Assembly (NCBI RefSeq): GCF_002080455.1
Contig: NZ_CP020555.1
Coordinates: 124,001 to 188,000, forward strand
Source of the DNA: Streptomyces sp. Sge12
GTDB lineage: Bacteria > Actinomycetota > Actinomycetes > Streptomycetales > Streptomycetaceae
DNA length: 64,000 bases
Reading direction: 5' to 3'
In this document: in pieces, positions 1-8,562 of the stretch
Numbering within the stretch: the first letter of the stretch is position 1
How the letters are laid out: every line of letters starts with the position of its first letter
Notes under the pieces: model-generated
What the model was told of the DNA's origin: nothing
What the model saw: only the letters and a program-made list of their open reading frames with translations
The model's database searches: none
Translations under genes and position numbers: made by a program

Positions 1-879
1 TTCCAGGGCGGCTCCGGTCTGGGCTCCGCCGAGGGCGGCGGAGAAGAGGAAGGGGCGGGCGGCGTAGCGCAGGTGGTGGACGAGTTCGGCGGAGCCGGCG
101 ACCCAGCCGCCCATGGAGGGGATGGCCTTGGAGAGGGTGCCGAGCTTGATGTCGACCTTCGCCTCGTAGTGGAAGTGCTCCTCGATGCCCTTGCCGGTGG
201 CGCCGATGACGCCCAGGGCGTGGGCCTCGTCGACCATCAGGAGGGCGTTGTGGGCGTCGCAGACCTTGCGCAGGTCGACCAGGGGGGCGATGTCGCCGTC
301 CATGGAGTAGACGCTGTCGACGATGACGAGGCGGACGCCGGTGTCGGGGGCGGCGGCGAGGCGGCGCTCGAGGTGGGTGACGTCGTTGTGGCGGAAGCGG
401 GTGACGGTGGCGCCGGAGAGCTTGCAGCCGTCGACGATGCTGGCGTGGTCGTACTTGTCGATGAAGACGGTGTCGCCGGGGCCGACGATGGCGCCGACGG
501 TGCCGACGTTGGCGGCGTAGCCGGAGCCGAAGACCAGGGCCCGTTCGCGGCCGGCGACCTTGGCGACCTCGGCCTCCAGTTCCTCGTGGAGGGGGGTCGT
601 GCCGGCCAGCGCGCGTACGCCGTGGTTGCCGGTGCCGTAGCGGTCGACGGCGGCCTTGGCGGCGGAGACGACGCGCTCGTCGCCGGCGAGTCCGAGGTAG
701 GAGTAGCCGGACATCATCAGCAGGCGCCGGCCGTCCTGGTCCGCGTAGGCGGAGTCCCGTTCGGCGGTGTAGGCCACGAAGCTGTTCTTGCGGTTGGGTT
801 CGTACTCCAGGGAGCGGACCCGGTCGCGGAAGTAGGCCAGCTTCGGCTCGAGGCGGTCCCAGGCAGCGGATGCGTTCAC
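1..879 (-). CDS. Alpha-oxoamine synthase (AONS/ALAS/SPT family), partial
   Basis: Fold-type I PLP enzymes of this family condense an amino acid with an acyl thioester, with loss of CO2, to give an alpha-aminoketone. The 293 visible residues carry the family landmarks: GSGYAANVG (about 118-126), DSVYSMDGD (188-196), DEAHALG (217-223) and the PLP lysine in LGTLSKAIPSMGG (K251). About 100 C-terminal residues lie beyond the window edge, so the gene is cut, not broken. The GTG start at 879 is preceded by an AGGAG ribosome site. It is divergent from a SARP gene across a promoter with 11-bp repeats. Neighbouring KAS III, ACP and ketoreductase genes suggest that the acyl donor is an ACP-bound chain and that this enzyme offloads it; that is inference. 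Biotin synthesis (bioF) is less likely because no other bio gene is nearby. Confidence 0.88.
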   Translation of the reverse strand, partial: MNASAAWDRLEPKLAYFRDRVRSLEYEPNRKNSFVAYTAERDSAYADQDGRRLLMMSGYSYLGLAGDERVVSAAKAAVDRYGTGNHGVRALAGTTPLHEELEAEVAKVAGRERALVFGSGYAANVGTVGAIVGPGDTVFIDKYDHASIVDGCKLSGATVTRFRHNDVTHLERRLAAAPDTGVRLVIVDSVYSMDGDIAPLVDLRKVCDAHNALLMVDEAHALGVIGATGKGIEEHFHYEAKVDIKLGTLSKAIPSMGGWVAGSAELVHHLRYAARPFLFSAALGGAQTGAALE

Positions 880-981
880 GTGCTTCTCCTCGTCGCGATC
901 GTCCGGCGGACCCGGAACTCCATCGATGCCCCTGCCGTTTCTCCGGCCGGGCTCTAGTGGAATTCCATTAAGACTCGGGGG

Positions 982-1047
982 GCGCAATAGCAGCGCAAGA
1001 GGCGGACTGCAGCGGGACTGCACCGGTACTGCACCCGGACCGCAGTG
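982..1047. promoter_or_regulatory. Six-copy 11-bp direct-repeat array, probable SARP operator
   Basis: Repeat starts fall at 982, 993, 1004, 1015, 1026 and 1037, exactly 11 bp apart. The cores are GCGCAA, GCGCAA, GGACTGCA, GGACTGCA, GTACTGCA and GGACCGCA. SARP proteins are known to bind heptamer direct repeats with 11-bp period. The array sits between the divergent oxoamine synthase and SARP genes, so it could serve either or both. Confidence 0.65.
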
Positions 1048-1117
1048 GTGCTCGAAAAGCGAAAGGGAATGCTCGGACCTCGGGTTTCATTCGGATGGGA
1101 ATGTTCATCGGCCGCTG

Positions 1118-1148
1118 TTGACATGCCGAGAAGGCCCGCCGGTATCCT
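1118..1148 (+). promoter_or_regulatory. Candidate vegetative promoter of the SARP gene
   Basis: TTGACA (1118-1123) is followed by TATCCT (1143-1148) with a 19-bp spacer, about 60 bp before the GTG start. The spacer is slightly long for a HrdB promoter, so this is a tentative call. Confidence 0.35.
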
Positions 1149-1206
1149 CTGAATCGCACGGACTTGGGGGACACGGCCGGAAGCCGACCGTTTCGGAGTG
1201 TGCATA

Positions 1207-2109
1207 GTGCTGATCAGACTCATAGGTCTTGTCACGATCGAGCCGGACGGAGCACCGCCTCAACACCTCTCGAGCGCACAGGCGCAGGTCGCGTTCGCCC
1301 GGCTGCTCCTGGAGCGGGCGGGCGGTACCGACCGTGACCAACTGGCCGAGACCGTATGGCCCGAGGGGCTGCCGGACACCTGGGCGTCGGCGCTGCGCAG
1401 CCTGGTGAGCCGGGTGCGTACGTTCGTCACGACGCCGCAGGATGCTCCGGGGGCCACTCCCCTGGTCTCGCAGGGCGGCCGCTACCTGCTGCGGGTGCCC
1501 GATGATGCGGCCGTGGACGTGGAGGTCGCGGAGACCGCGCTGGCCGAGGCCGCGGAGGCGTACGCGGAGGGGGCGTACGCGGTGGCCCAGCAGTTGGCGG
1601 CCGGCGCGGTGTCGAACCTGCGCGGCTCGTTCCTGCCCTCGCACGAGGGCGAGTGGGTGAATGCGATGCGCGAGCAGTTGGAGGAGCTGCGGTTGAAGGC
1701 GCTGGAGACGGCGAGTCTGTCGTCGTCGGCGCTGGGTGACGAGCATCATGCGCTGCGGTACGCGGAGGAGGCGGTGCGCCGGGCTCCGTTTCGGGAGAGT
1801 GCGTACCGGTGCCGGATGGCGGCCCATACCCGGGCCGGCAACCGGGCGGAGGCGCTGCGCAGTTATCAGCAGTTGCGGGAGGTGCTGGCGGAGGAGTTGG
1901 GGATCGATCCGGCGCCCGAGACGGAGGCGGCGTACCTGGAGCTTCTTCGGACGCCCGAGCCGCGGCCGGCGGTGCGTCAGCAGACGTGTCTGGACCCGGT
2001 GTTGATGGGGGTGTTCGAGGTGGATCACCGGATGCCGGTGCCGCGTCCGTGCTCGTTGGCCGACCACGGGTGTGTCACGCACCGGATGTCGTCCTCCCCC
2101 GCTGCCTGA
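1207..2109 (+). CDS. SARP-family transcriptional activator (BTAD domain)
   Basis: A 300-residue regulator of the AfsR/SARP family, with an N-terminal OmpR-type winged helix (about 1-95) and a C-terminal bacterial transcriptional activation domain (about 100-260) typified by EEAVRRAPFRESAYR and LREVLAEELGIDPAPET. SARPs activate antibiotic operons by binding 11-bp-spaced heptamer repeats beside -10 elements. The GTG at 1207 is preferred over the in-frame GTG at 1198 because GGAG lies 8 nt upstream of it. It diverges from the oxoamine synthase gene and ends at a strong bidirectional terminator. Likely targets are the arrays at 982-1047 and 4390-4452, which share CGCAA-type cores. Unlike two of the SARPs further right it has no TTA codon that I can see. 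The last 40 residues show no recognisable domain. Confidence 0.85.
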   Translation: MLIRLIGLVTIEPDGAPPQHLSSAQAQVAFARLLLERAGGTDRDQLAETVWPEGLPDTWASALRSLVSRVRTFVTTPQDAPGATPLVSQGGRYLLRVPDDAAVDVEVAETALAEAAEAYAEGAYAVAQQLAAGAVSNLRGSFLPSHEGEWVNAMREQLEELRLKALETASLSSSALGDEHHALRYAEEAVRRAPFRESAYRCRMAAHTRAGNRAEALRSYQQLREVLAEELGIDPAPETEAAYLELLRTPEPRPAVRQQTCLDPVLMGVFEVDHRMPVPRPCSLADHGCVTHRMSSSPAA

Positions 2110-2191
2110 CCCCGGGTGTGCGGGAGCCGCCGTCGCGCAGGTGCGCGGCGGCGGCTCCGTGTGCCCGCACGCTTGGGCGCGTACGGACGCG

Positions 2192-2295
2192 CGCACCCCC
2201 GCACGCAGGCGTGCGGGGGTGCGGGTGTGCGGGTGTGTCGGGGGGGACGGGGGGCGGCCCCGGCCTCCTCCGGGGGGAGGAGGAGGCCGGGGCCG
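2192..2295. terminator. Two strong hairpins between convergent genes
   Basis: Hairpin one has a perfect 14-bp stem (2192-2205 with 2210-2223, 4-nt loop). Hairpin two has a perfect 17-bp stem (2255-2271 with 2279-2295, 7-nt loop). Both lie between the ends of the SARP and the reductase genes and probably stop transcription from both sides. There is no long T tract, as is usual in Streptomyces. Confidence 0.7.
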
Positions 2296-2314
2296 GAGGG
2301 GAGCGGCGGGGGGA

Positions 2315-3067
2315 TCAGGTGATGGACACGCCACTGTCGATGCTGATGACCTGGCCCGTCATGCAGTCCTGGTCGAGGAAGAGGCCGACGCTGCGGGCGA
2401 CTTCCTCGACGGTGACGAACCGCGGGATGGGGGCCTTGTCCTCCATGCCCTCGATGACCCGGTCGGGCAGGGTGTTGGTCATGCCGGTGATCATGAAGCC
2501 GGGTGAGAGTGCGTTCACCGTCACCCCGCGGCGGCCGCACTCCGAGGCGAGGGTGCGGGTGAAGCCGATCAGTCCGGCCTTGGAGGCCGAGTAGGCGGTC
2601 TGGCCGGCGGTGGCGATGATGCCCGACGGTGACACGATGTTGATCACCCGGCCCCAGCGCTGGCGCAGCATGTACGGGACCGAGGCCCGGGCGGTGTGGA
2701 AGGAGCCGATCAGGTTGGTCTGGATGACCTGGGCCCAGTCGGCCGGGTTCTGCATCGCCATGAGGCTGTCCTTGCGGATGGCCCCGTTGTTGACGAGGAC
2801 GTCCACCGGGCCGAGTTCGGCCGAGATCTGCGCGTGGAGGGCCTGGGTGGCCTCCCACGAGCCGACGTCGCCGGTGACCAGGACGGACGGGTTGGTCAGC
2901 TTCTCCCGGACGGCCTCGGCTCCCTGCCGGGAGCTGTTGTAGTGGACGGCGACCCGGCAGCCCAGCGCGTCCAGTTCCAGTGCCAGGGCCTGGCCGAGGC
3001 CGCCCGAGGCGCCGGTCACCAGCGCGACCGGGGAGGCGGGCCGTACGCCCGCACCGTTCTTGCTCAT
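2315..3067 (-). CDS. FabG-like 3-oxoacyl-ACP reductase (SDR)
   Basis: A classical short-chain dehydrogenase/reductase of 250 residues. It has the NADPH-binding TGASGGLG motif near residue 19, an N-x-A motif in VNNGAI, catalytic Ser in NIVSPSG and the YSASK catalytic Tyr/Lys pair, followed by the LSPGFMITGM segment. FabG-type enzymes reduce 3-oxoacyl-ACP to 3-hydroxyacyl-ACP. Its ATG overlaps the stop of the KAS III gene (ATGA), so the two are translationally coupled, and the ACP lies just upstream. The set KAS III, ACP and reductase could build and reduce a short acyl chain on a dedicated carrier. Substrate chain length cannot be read from the sequence. Confidence 0.85.
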   Translation of the reverse strand: MSKNGAGVRPASPVALVTGASGGLGQALALELDALGCRVAVHYNSSRQGAEAVREKLTNPSVLVTGDVGSWEATQALHAQISAELGPVDVLVNNGAIRKDSLMAMQNPADWAQVIQTNLIGSFHTARASVPYMLRQRWGRVINIVSPSGIIATAGQTAYSASKAGLIGFTRTLASECGRRGVTVNALSPGFMITGMTNTLPDRVIEGMEDKAPIPRFVTVEEVARSVGLFLDQDCMTGQVISIDSGVSIT

Positions 3068-4050
3068 GCCGCGACACCGCCCCACTCCATCAGGATCGAA
3101 CCCCAGGTCATGCCGGCTCCGAAGCCGGCCAGCAGGACCTTGTCCCCGGACTTGATCCGGCCTTCCTCCAGTGCCTCGGTCAGGGCGATCGGGATCGATG
3201 CCGAGGCGGTGTTGCCGTACTTCTGGAGGTTGGTGATCAGCGCCTCGGGGCGCAGGCCGGTGTGGGAGAGGATCGAGTTGATGATCCGGATGTTGGCCTG
3301 GTGGGGTACGACGTGGTCGATGTCCGCGGCGTCCACCTTGGCGCTCTCCAGCGTCTCGCGGACGGTGCGGACGGTGTAGCGGACCGCGTTGAGGTAGATC
3401 TCGTTGCCGTTGATCTGGGCGTAGTGCAGGCCCGCGTCCAGGGTTTCCTGGGTGGTGGGCATGCGGCTGCCGCCGGCGAGGACCTTGAGGGAGCCGGTGC
3501 AGGCCCCGTCGGCGCCCAGGTTCCACGCCTTGACGCGGTTCTCCGGGCCCGGCTGCAGGACGATGGCGCCCGCGCCGTCGCCGACGAGGATGGACAGGTC
3601 CCGGTCGGCCGGGTTGGCCGTCAGGGTGTGGGTGTCGGAGCCGATCAGCAGGATCGGCCGGGGGTCGATGGCGATCAGTGCCATGGCGGACACGAGCCCG
3701 TAGACGAAGCCCGCGCACTCGGAGTTGACGTCGTGCGCGCTGCCGGCGATGCCGAGTTCGTGGTGGACGAACGCGGAGGTCGCCGGGGACGGCTGCTCGG
3801 GCGTGGCGGTCGCGACGATGAGGTGGGCGATGTCGGCGCCGGTCAGGCCCGCTTTGTCCAGCGCGCGCCGGCCGGCCTCGACGGCCAGGGAGGCGGTGGT
3901 CTGCCCCGGGTCGACCGCCCGCCGCTCACGGATGCCGCAGCGGCTGACGACCCAGTGCTCGTCGACGCCGAAACGTTCGGCGAGGGCTGCACTGGTGACG
4001 ATGCGTTCGGGTACGGACATGCCCCACCCGGTGATGTCGAAGCCGGTCAC
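3064..4050 (-). CDS. Beta-ketoacyl-ACP synthase III (KAS III)
   Basis: A 328-residue thiolase-fold enzyme with the complete KAS III triad: Cys112 in VNSECAGF, His250 in VPHQANIRI and Asn280 in KYGNTASAS. KAS III enzymes condense an acyl-CoA starter with malonyl-ACP, and some members instead transfer acyl groups. The length and Cys112 numbering match housekeeping FabH, but the position in a gene cluster with its own ACP points to a secondary-metabolite role. The GTG start at 4050 follows the ACP stop by 11 nt and the stop overlaps the next gene by four bases, so ACP, KAS III and reductase form one operon. The starter unit is unknown. Confidence 0.9.
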   Translation of the reverse strand: MTGFDITGWGMSVPERIVTSAALAERFGVDEHWVVSRCGIRERRAVDPGQTTASLAVEAGRRALDKAGLTGADIAHLIVATATPEQPSPATSAFVHHELGIAGSAHDVNSECAGFVYGLVSAMALIAIDPRPILLIGSDTHTLTANPADRDLSILVGDGAGAIVLQPGPENRVKAWNLGADGACTGSLKVLAGGSRMPTTQETLDAGLHYAQINGNEIYLNAVRYTVRTVRETLESAKVDAADIDHVVPHQANIRIINSILSHTGLRPEALITNLQKYGNTASASIPIALTEALEEGRIKSGDKVLLAGFGAGMTWGSILMEWGGVAA

Positions 4051-4061
4051 GTCACCCCTCG

Positions 4062-4316
4062 CTACGCCTGAGCCGGGACGAGATCGACGATCTTCGCGTA
4101 CACGTCACGCAGGGTGGTCGTGTCGTCGAGGTCGGCGAAGAGCGACTCGTCGGCCGGAATGTGCGGGTACTGGTTCTGGAATCCGTACAGCCACTCCATC
4201 AGGTCCAGCGAGTCGACGTCCGCGATGTGCTGGAGCGGGGCGTCGGGGCTGACCTCCGCGGCACCCGAGACGGCCTCGAGCTGGCTCGCCAGTTCTTCGA
4301 TGGTGGGCAGCGACAT
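4062..4316 (-). CDS. Acyl carrier protein
   Basis: An 84-residue acidic carrier protein with the phosphopantetheine attachment site at Ser36 in DVDSLDLMEW. Holo-ACP presents the growing acyl chain to the neighbouring KAS III and reductase. The Glu-Trp-Leu after the serine differs from the usual DSLD-V/T-VEL helix of fatty-acid ACPs, which fits a dedicated pathway ACP. It is the first gene of a minus-strand operon, and its promoter region holds 11-bp direct repeats like those upstream of the oxoamine synthase. The phosphopantetheinyl transferase at 9938-10603 is the obvious candidate to activate it. Confidence 0.88.
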   Translation of the reverse strand: MSLPTIEELASQLEAVSGAAEVSPDAPLQHIADVDSLDLMEWLYGFQNQYPHIPADESLFADLDDTTTLRDVYAKIVDLVPAQA

Positions 4317-4389
4317 GGGGTCGGTCCTCTCTCGGCAATGCAACTCGGCAGTGCGTGTCTGGTTTTCGAGAGTGATGAAATCCGGGCCC

Positions 4390-4452
4390 CCGCAAGGAAG
4401 CCGCAACACGGTCGTGGTCCGTGTGGGCGGACCGTCTTGCGCGCACCTTGCG
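4390..4452. promoter_or_regulatory. Divergent pair of 11-bp direct repeats, probable SARP operators
   Basis: CCGCAA occurs at 4390 and 4401, and its reverse-orientation form CTTGCG at 4436 and 4447; each pair has exactly 11-bp spacing. The site lies between the divergent ACP and methyltransferase genes, one pair suited to each direction. The CGCAA core is shared with 982-1047. Confidence 0.55.
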
Positions 4453-4521
4453 GGGGATCCGGTTTTCTCGACGCGAATTCGGAAATCAAGGCCCGCCGGA
4501 CACGCAGGAAAGAGGATCAGG

Positions 4522-5418
4522 ATGACAACGGTCGCCCCCAAGTCGGTGGACCCCGAGGTCGATGCGATCAGGCACCACTACGAGGTCAGCAACGATTTCT
4601 ACCGGCTCCTGCTGGGCCCCACGATGATGTACTCCGGCGGCTACTGGGAAGACGGCGAGGACCTGGTCGCCACTCTCGACGAGGCCCAGGAGCGCAAGCT
4701 CGACAAGTTCGCCGAGCTGGCGGGCGTCGCCGCCGGCCGTACCGGGCGTGTCCTGGACATCGGCTGCGGCTGGGGCACGATGCTCAACCGCCTGACGACG
4801 GTGCACGGTGCGGAGCAGGCCGTCGGTCTGACCCTGTCGCGCACGCAGGAGGCGTTCATCGCCGGCCTGGACAACCCGCGGATCACCACGCTGGTGCAGA
4901 GCTGGGCCGACTACAAGGTCGCGGACGACAGCGAGAAGTACGACGCCGCGTTCTGCATCAACGCGCTGGAGCACTTCGTGTCCTCCAACCTGCCGCCCAA
5001 GGAGCGCACCAAGCGCTACCGGTACTTCTTCCAGCAGGTCGCGAACGCCCTGAACCCGGGTGCGAAGTTCGTGCTGCACACCATGACCGCCGAGGCGCTG
5101 CCGATGAACCGGGCGCTGCTGGACGACCTGAAGTTCCTGCAGCGCTCGGAGTTCGAGGGCTGCCACATTCCGCACCTGAGCGAGCTGTCCGCCGCCGCGG
5201 AGGGTCTCTTCGAGATCGACGAGATCGTCAACGAGCGGGAGTCGTTCGCGATGGCCTGCCGTGCCTGGCTGGTGCTGCTGGCCGAGCGCCGGGACGAGGC
5301 CGTGGCCCTGGAGGGCGAGGAGGTCGTCTCGCGGTTCGAGCGCTACCTCGACATCTTCGCGTACACGCTCGAGGACAAGTTCTTCAACAACTTCCGCGTC
5401 ACCATCACGCGCCGTTAA
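4522..5418 (+). CDS. CFA-synthase-like SAM-dependent methyltransferase
   Basis: A 298-residue class I methyltransferase of the cyclopropane-fatty-acyl-phospholipid synthase/mycolic acid methyltransferase superfamily. HHYEVSNDFYRLLLG and MMYSGGYWEDG are the family's N-terminal signature, and VLDIGCGWG is the SAM-binding motif I (about residues 77-85). Family members methylate or cyclopropanate double bonds of acyl chains. The ATG at 4522 has an AGGA ribosome site. It is the first gene of a six- or seven-gene plus-strand operon, 10 bp before a flavin monooxygenase. In actinobacterial 10-methyl fatty acid synthesis a CFA-like methyltransferase also pairs with an FAD-linked oxidase, so the oxidase two genes downstream may act on the same chain. 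The actual product (methyl branch, methylene or ring) is not determined. Confidence 0.85.
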   Translation: MTTVAPKSVDPEVDAIRHHYEVSNDFYRLLLGPTMMYSGGYWEDGEDLVATLDEAQERKLDKFAELAGVAAGRTGRVLDIGCGWGTMLNRLTTVHGAEQAVGLTLSRTQEAFIAGLDNPRITTLVQSWADYKVADDSEKYDAAFCINALEHFVSSNLPPKERTKRYRYFFQQVANALNPGAKFVLHTMTAEALPMNRALLDDLKFLQRSEFEGCHIPHLSELSAAAEGLFEIDEIVNERESFAMACRAWLVLLAERRDEAVALEGEEVVSRFERYLDIFAYTLEDKFFNNFRVTITRR

Positions 5419-5428
5419 GGAGGTTGAC

Positions 5429-6991
5429 GTGACGAGCATTCTCGAACCGGCCAAGGACGGCGGGGCACGTACGGGCACCGAGGAGCGTCCCGGCGGCGGT
5501 GGCCCGACCCGGCATCTGCGGGTCGCGGTCATCGGCACCGGCTTCTCGGGTCTGGGCACCGCCATCCGGCTGCTGCAGTCGGGCATCGACGACTTCCTGG
5601 TGTTCGAGCGGGCCGACGAGGTCGGCGGCACCTGGCGCGACAACAGCTATCCGGGTTGTGCGTGCGACGTCATGTCCCACCTCTACTCGTTCTCCTTCGC
5701 CCGGAACCCGAACTGGAAGTCGACGTTCGCCTCGCGGGACGAGCTGTTCGCGTATCTGCGGGACACGGCCGACCGTTTCGGGGTGCGTCCGCACATCCGG
5801 TTCGGGCACGAGCTGGAGGCCGCCCGCTGGGACGAGGGCGAGCGGCACTGGAGGATCGAGACCTCCCAGGGCCAGTACACCGCGCAGTTCCTGGTGACCG
5901 GTACCGGCTACCTCAGTGAGGCGGCCGTACCGGACATCAAGGGGCTCGCGGACTTCGAGGGGAAGGTCTTCCACTCCTCGAACTGGGACCACGACCACGA
6001 CCTGGCCGGCCGCCGGGTCGCCGTGATCGGTACGGGGGCCTCGGCGATCCAGTTCGTGCCGGCGATCCAGCCCGAGGTCGGGCACCTGGACCTGTACCAG
6101 CGCACGCCGGCCTGGATCGGGCCCAAGCCGGACAAGGTCAACAGTGCGCGGCACACCGCGATGCTGCGTTCGCTGCCGGGCTACCAGCAGTTCCGGCGGG
6201 GTTTCAACATGTGGGGCCGGGAGATCCTGGCGTTCTTCTGGAAGCGGCCCAAGCTGGCCGAGAAGGTCCAGAAGATGGCCAGCGACCACTTGGAGAAGTC
6301 GGTGGCGGACGAGGCGCTGCGCAAGCGGCTGACGCCCGACTACCTGGTGGCGTGCAAGCGGCTGCTGTTCTCCAACACGTGGTACCCGGCGATCCAGCAG
6401 CCCAATGTGGAGATCGTCACGGACCAGATCGCCGAGGTCCGGGCGAAGTCGATCGTGGGGTCGGACGGGGTCGAGCGCGAGGTCGACACCATCATCCTGG
6501 GTACCGGTTTCCAGGCCACCGACCGTCCGGTGGCGCGGCGGATCTGGGGTAGGGGCGGGGCGCAGCTGCGTGAGGTGTGGAAGGACGGGATGTCCGCGCA
6601 CCGCGGTACGACGGTGGCCGGGTTCCCGAACCTGTTCATGCTGCTGGGTCCGAACACGGCGCTGGGTCACTCCTCGCAGACGGTGATGATCGAGGCGCAG
6701 GTCCAGTACGTCGTGGACTCCCTCAAGCAGGTCGAGAAGCGGGGCCTGGCCAGTATCGAGGTCCGGCAGGAGGCGCAGGACGCCTACAACCGCAGGCTCG
6801 ATCGGCATCTGGAGGGCACGGTCTGGATGTCGGGCGGCTGCAAGAGCTGGTACCTCGACGCGAACGGCCGCAACACCTCGATCTTCCCGACGTACACCTG
6901 GCGCTTCCGCCGGGGCACCAAGCGCCTCGACCTGAGCGAGTACCAGCTCGCTTCCCAGGTACGCAGCACCAAGCCGGTACCTCACCAGTAG
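5429..6991 (+). CDS. Class B flavin monooxygenase, Baeyer-Villiger type
   Basis: A 520-residue NADPH/FAD monooxygenase. It shows the FAD-binding GTGFSGLG motif (about 37-44), the pyridine nucleotide GTGASAIQ motif and the Baeyer-Villiger fingerprint FxGxxxHxxxW in FEGKVFHSSNWD. Such enzymes insert oxygen next to a ketone, giving an ester or lactone, or oxygenate nitrogen or sulfur. GTG at 5429 follows an AAGGAGG site that overlaps the end of the methyltransferase gene, so translation is coupled. A ketone substrate is consistent with the aminoketone-forming synthase at the left edge, which would make an N-acyl or ester product possible; this is inference. Confidence 0.88.
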   Translation: MTSILEPAKDGGARTGTEERPGGGGPTRHLRVAVIGTGFSGLGTAIRLLQSGIDDFLVFERADEVGGTWRDNSYPGCACDVMSHLYSFSFARNPNWKSTFASRDELFAYLRDTADRFGVRPHIRFGHELEAARWDEGERHWRIETSQGQYTAQFLVTGTGYLSEAAVPDIKGLADFEGKVFHSSNWDHDHDLAGRRVAVIGTGASAIQFVPAIQPEVGHLDLYQRTPAWIGPKPDKVNSARHTAMLRSLPGYQQFRRGFNMWGREILAFFWKRPKLAEKVQKMASDHLEKSVADEALRKRLTPDYLVACKRLLFSNTWYPAIQQPNVEIVTDQIAEVRAKSIVGSDGVEREVDTIILGTGFQATDRPVARRIWGRGGAQLREVWKDGMSAHRGTTVAGFPNLFMLLGPNTALGHSSQTVMIEAQVQYVVDSLKQVEKRGLASIEVRQEAQDAYNRRLDRHLEGTVWMSGGCKSWYLDANGRNTSIFPTYTWRFRRGTKRLDLSEYQLASQVRSTKPVPHQ

Positions 6992-7004
6992 GAGACGTAC
7001 GAAG

Positions 7005-8531
7005 ATGAGCAGCACCCACAGAACTGCCGCGGGCACCGCCGCCGAGCCCTCCCGCCGCCGGGTCCTGGGCGGGATCGCGACCACGGCCGTCGCGGTCGTC
7101 GGCTGGAATGCGGTGTCCCAGACCTGGGCGACGGCCGCCGAGGCGGCCGGGAACTCGGATGTGGTCCCGGTGCCGGGGCTGGTCGGGACCCTGGAGACGA
7201 CCCCGGGCGTGGTCGACGCCTTCGCCAACGACTTCGGTCACCTCTTCGACGGTGCGCCGAGCAAGCCGTGGGCCGTGCTGCGGCCCGGCGGTGTGGACGA
7301 CATCGTCAAGATCGTCAATTATGCCCGGGCGAACAACATCAAGGTCGCCGTCAACGGTCAGGGCGGTACCGGGAACGACATCGAGTCGCACTCGGTGTAC
7401 GGGCAGGCGCGTGTGCCCGGCGGTATCTCCATCGATGCGAAGGGGATGTCGAAGATCCTGTCGATCGGCGGCGACCACGCGGTGGTCGAGGCCGGTGTGA
7501 CCTGGGGTCAGCTGACGGATGCGGCGCTGCAGGTGGGCAAGACCCCGCCGGCGCTGCCGGACTACCTGTACATCTCGGTGGGCGGGACCATTTCCATCGG
7601 CGGTATCGGCGGCACCGTGCAGCGGTACGGTCTGCTGTGCGACACCGTGCAGTCCATCGACATCATCACCGGTGACGGCAAGCTGGTCACCGCGACGGCG
7701 ACGCAGCGCACGGAGTTGTTCAACGCGGCGCTGTCGGGCGGCGGTCAGGTCGGCATCATCGTCCGGGTCAAGGTCAAGCTGGTCCCGGCGCCGAAGCGGT
7801 CGGTGATCTTCAGCCTGTTCTACGCGAACGTGGAGACGTACCTGGCGGACTCGGAGAAGGTGCTGGCCGACGGCCGGTTCCAGGTCCACGCGGGCGAGAT
7901 GCTGCAGAAGCCGGACGGCAGTGGCTGGCGGTACAAGCTGGAGGTCGGCGCCACCTACAACACGACGCCGCCCAACCGGGAGACGTTGCTGTGCGGTCTG
8001 CAGGACGTGCGGGCGGACGCGATCATCGAGGACGTGGCGTTCCGGGACTACATGTTCCGGCTCGACGCGTACGAGGCGGTGCTGAAGGAGGGCGGTCACT
8101 GGTACACGCCCAAGCCGTGGCTGAGCATGTTCCTGCCGGCGTCGAAGACCAAGCAGTTCATGAAGCGGGTGGAGCAGGAGCTGGACGCGAACTCGCTCGG
8201 TGGCGGGTTCCTGCTCTTCTACCCGTTCTTCACCTCGAAGATCAAGCGTCCGCTGGCGATGATGCCCAACGAGTCGGTGGTCTACCTGTTCGACCTGCTG
8301 CGCTTCCCGAACCCGGGTGAGACCGGCATCCAGGCCATGATCGACCAGAACCGGCGGCTGTACGACATCGCGGTGGGTCTGGGGGCGAAGCGCTATCTGG
8401 TGGGTTCGATCCCGATGTCGAACGCCGACTGGAAGAAGCACTTCGGCAACCGGTGGGCCGGTTTCGTGAACGCGAAGAAGAAGTTCGACCCCAACAACAT
8501 CTTCACCCCCGGTCAGGGCTTCTTCGCCTGA
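7005..8531 (+). CDS. Tat-exported FAD-linked oxidase (cytokinin-dehydrogenase/BBE-like)
   Basis: A 508-residue PCMH-type flavoprotein. The N-terminus carries a twin-arginine signal (SRRRVLGG near residue 20, then a hydrophobic stretch and an Ala-rich cleavage region), so it probably acts outside the membrane after folding with FAD. VNGQGGTGND and GGTISIGGIGG mark the FAD-binding fold, and FDPNNIFTPGQGFF is the usual C-terminal signature. In cytokinin dehydrogenases the first motif reads GRGHS, with the His covalently linked to FAD; here no His is present, so the flavin is probably non-covalent. It is 13 bp downstream of the monooxygenase and is followed by a strong hairpin. Confidence 0.82.
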   Translation: MSSTHRTAAGTAAEPSRRRVLGGIATTAVAVVGWNAVSQTWATAAEAAGNSDVVPVPGLVGTLETTPGVVDAFANDFGHLFDGAPSKPWAVLRPGGVDDIVKIVNYARANNIKVAVNGQGGTGNDIESHSVYGQARVPGGISIDAKGMSKILSIGGDHAVVEAGVTWGQLTDAALQVGKTPPALPDYLYISVGGTISIGGIGGTVQRYGLLCDTVQSIDIITGDGKLVTATATQRTELFNAALSGGGQVGIIVRVKVKLVPAPKRSVIFSLFYANVETYLADSEKVLADGRFQVHAGEMLQKPDGSGWRYKLEVGATYNTTPPNRETLLCGLQDVRADAIIEDVAFRDYMFRLDAYEAVLKEGGHWYTPKPWLSMFLPASKTKQFMKRVEQELDANSLGGGFLLFYPFFTSKIKRPLAMMPNESVVYLFDLLRFPNPGETGIQAMIDQNRRLYDIAVGLGAKRYLVGSIPMSNADWKKHFGNRWAGFVNAKKKFDPNNIFTPGQGFFA

Positions 8532-8562
8532 CAGCGGGAGCCGGACCGGTTGTGAAGTCCCG

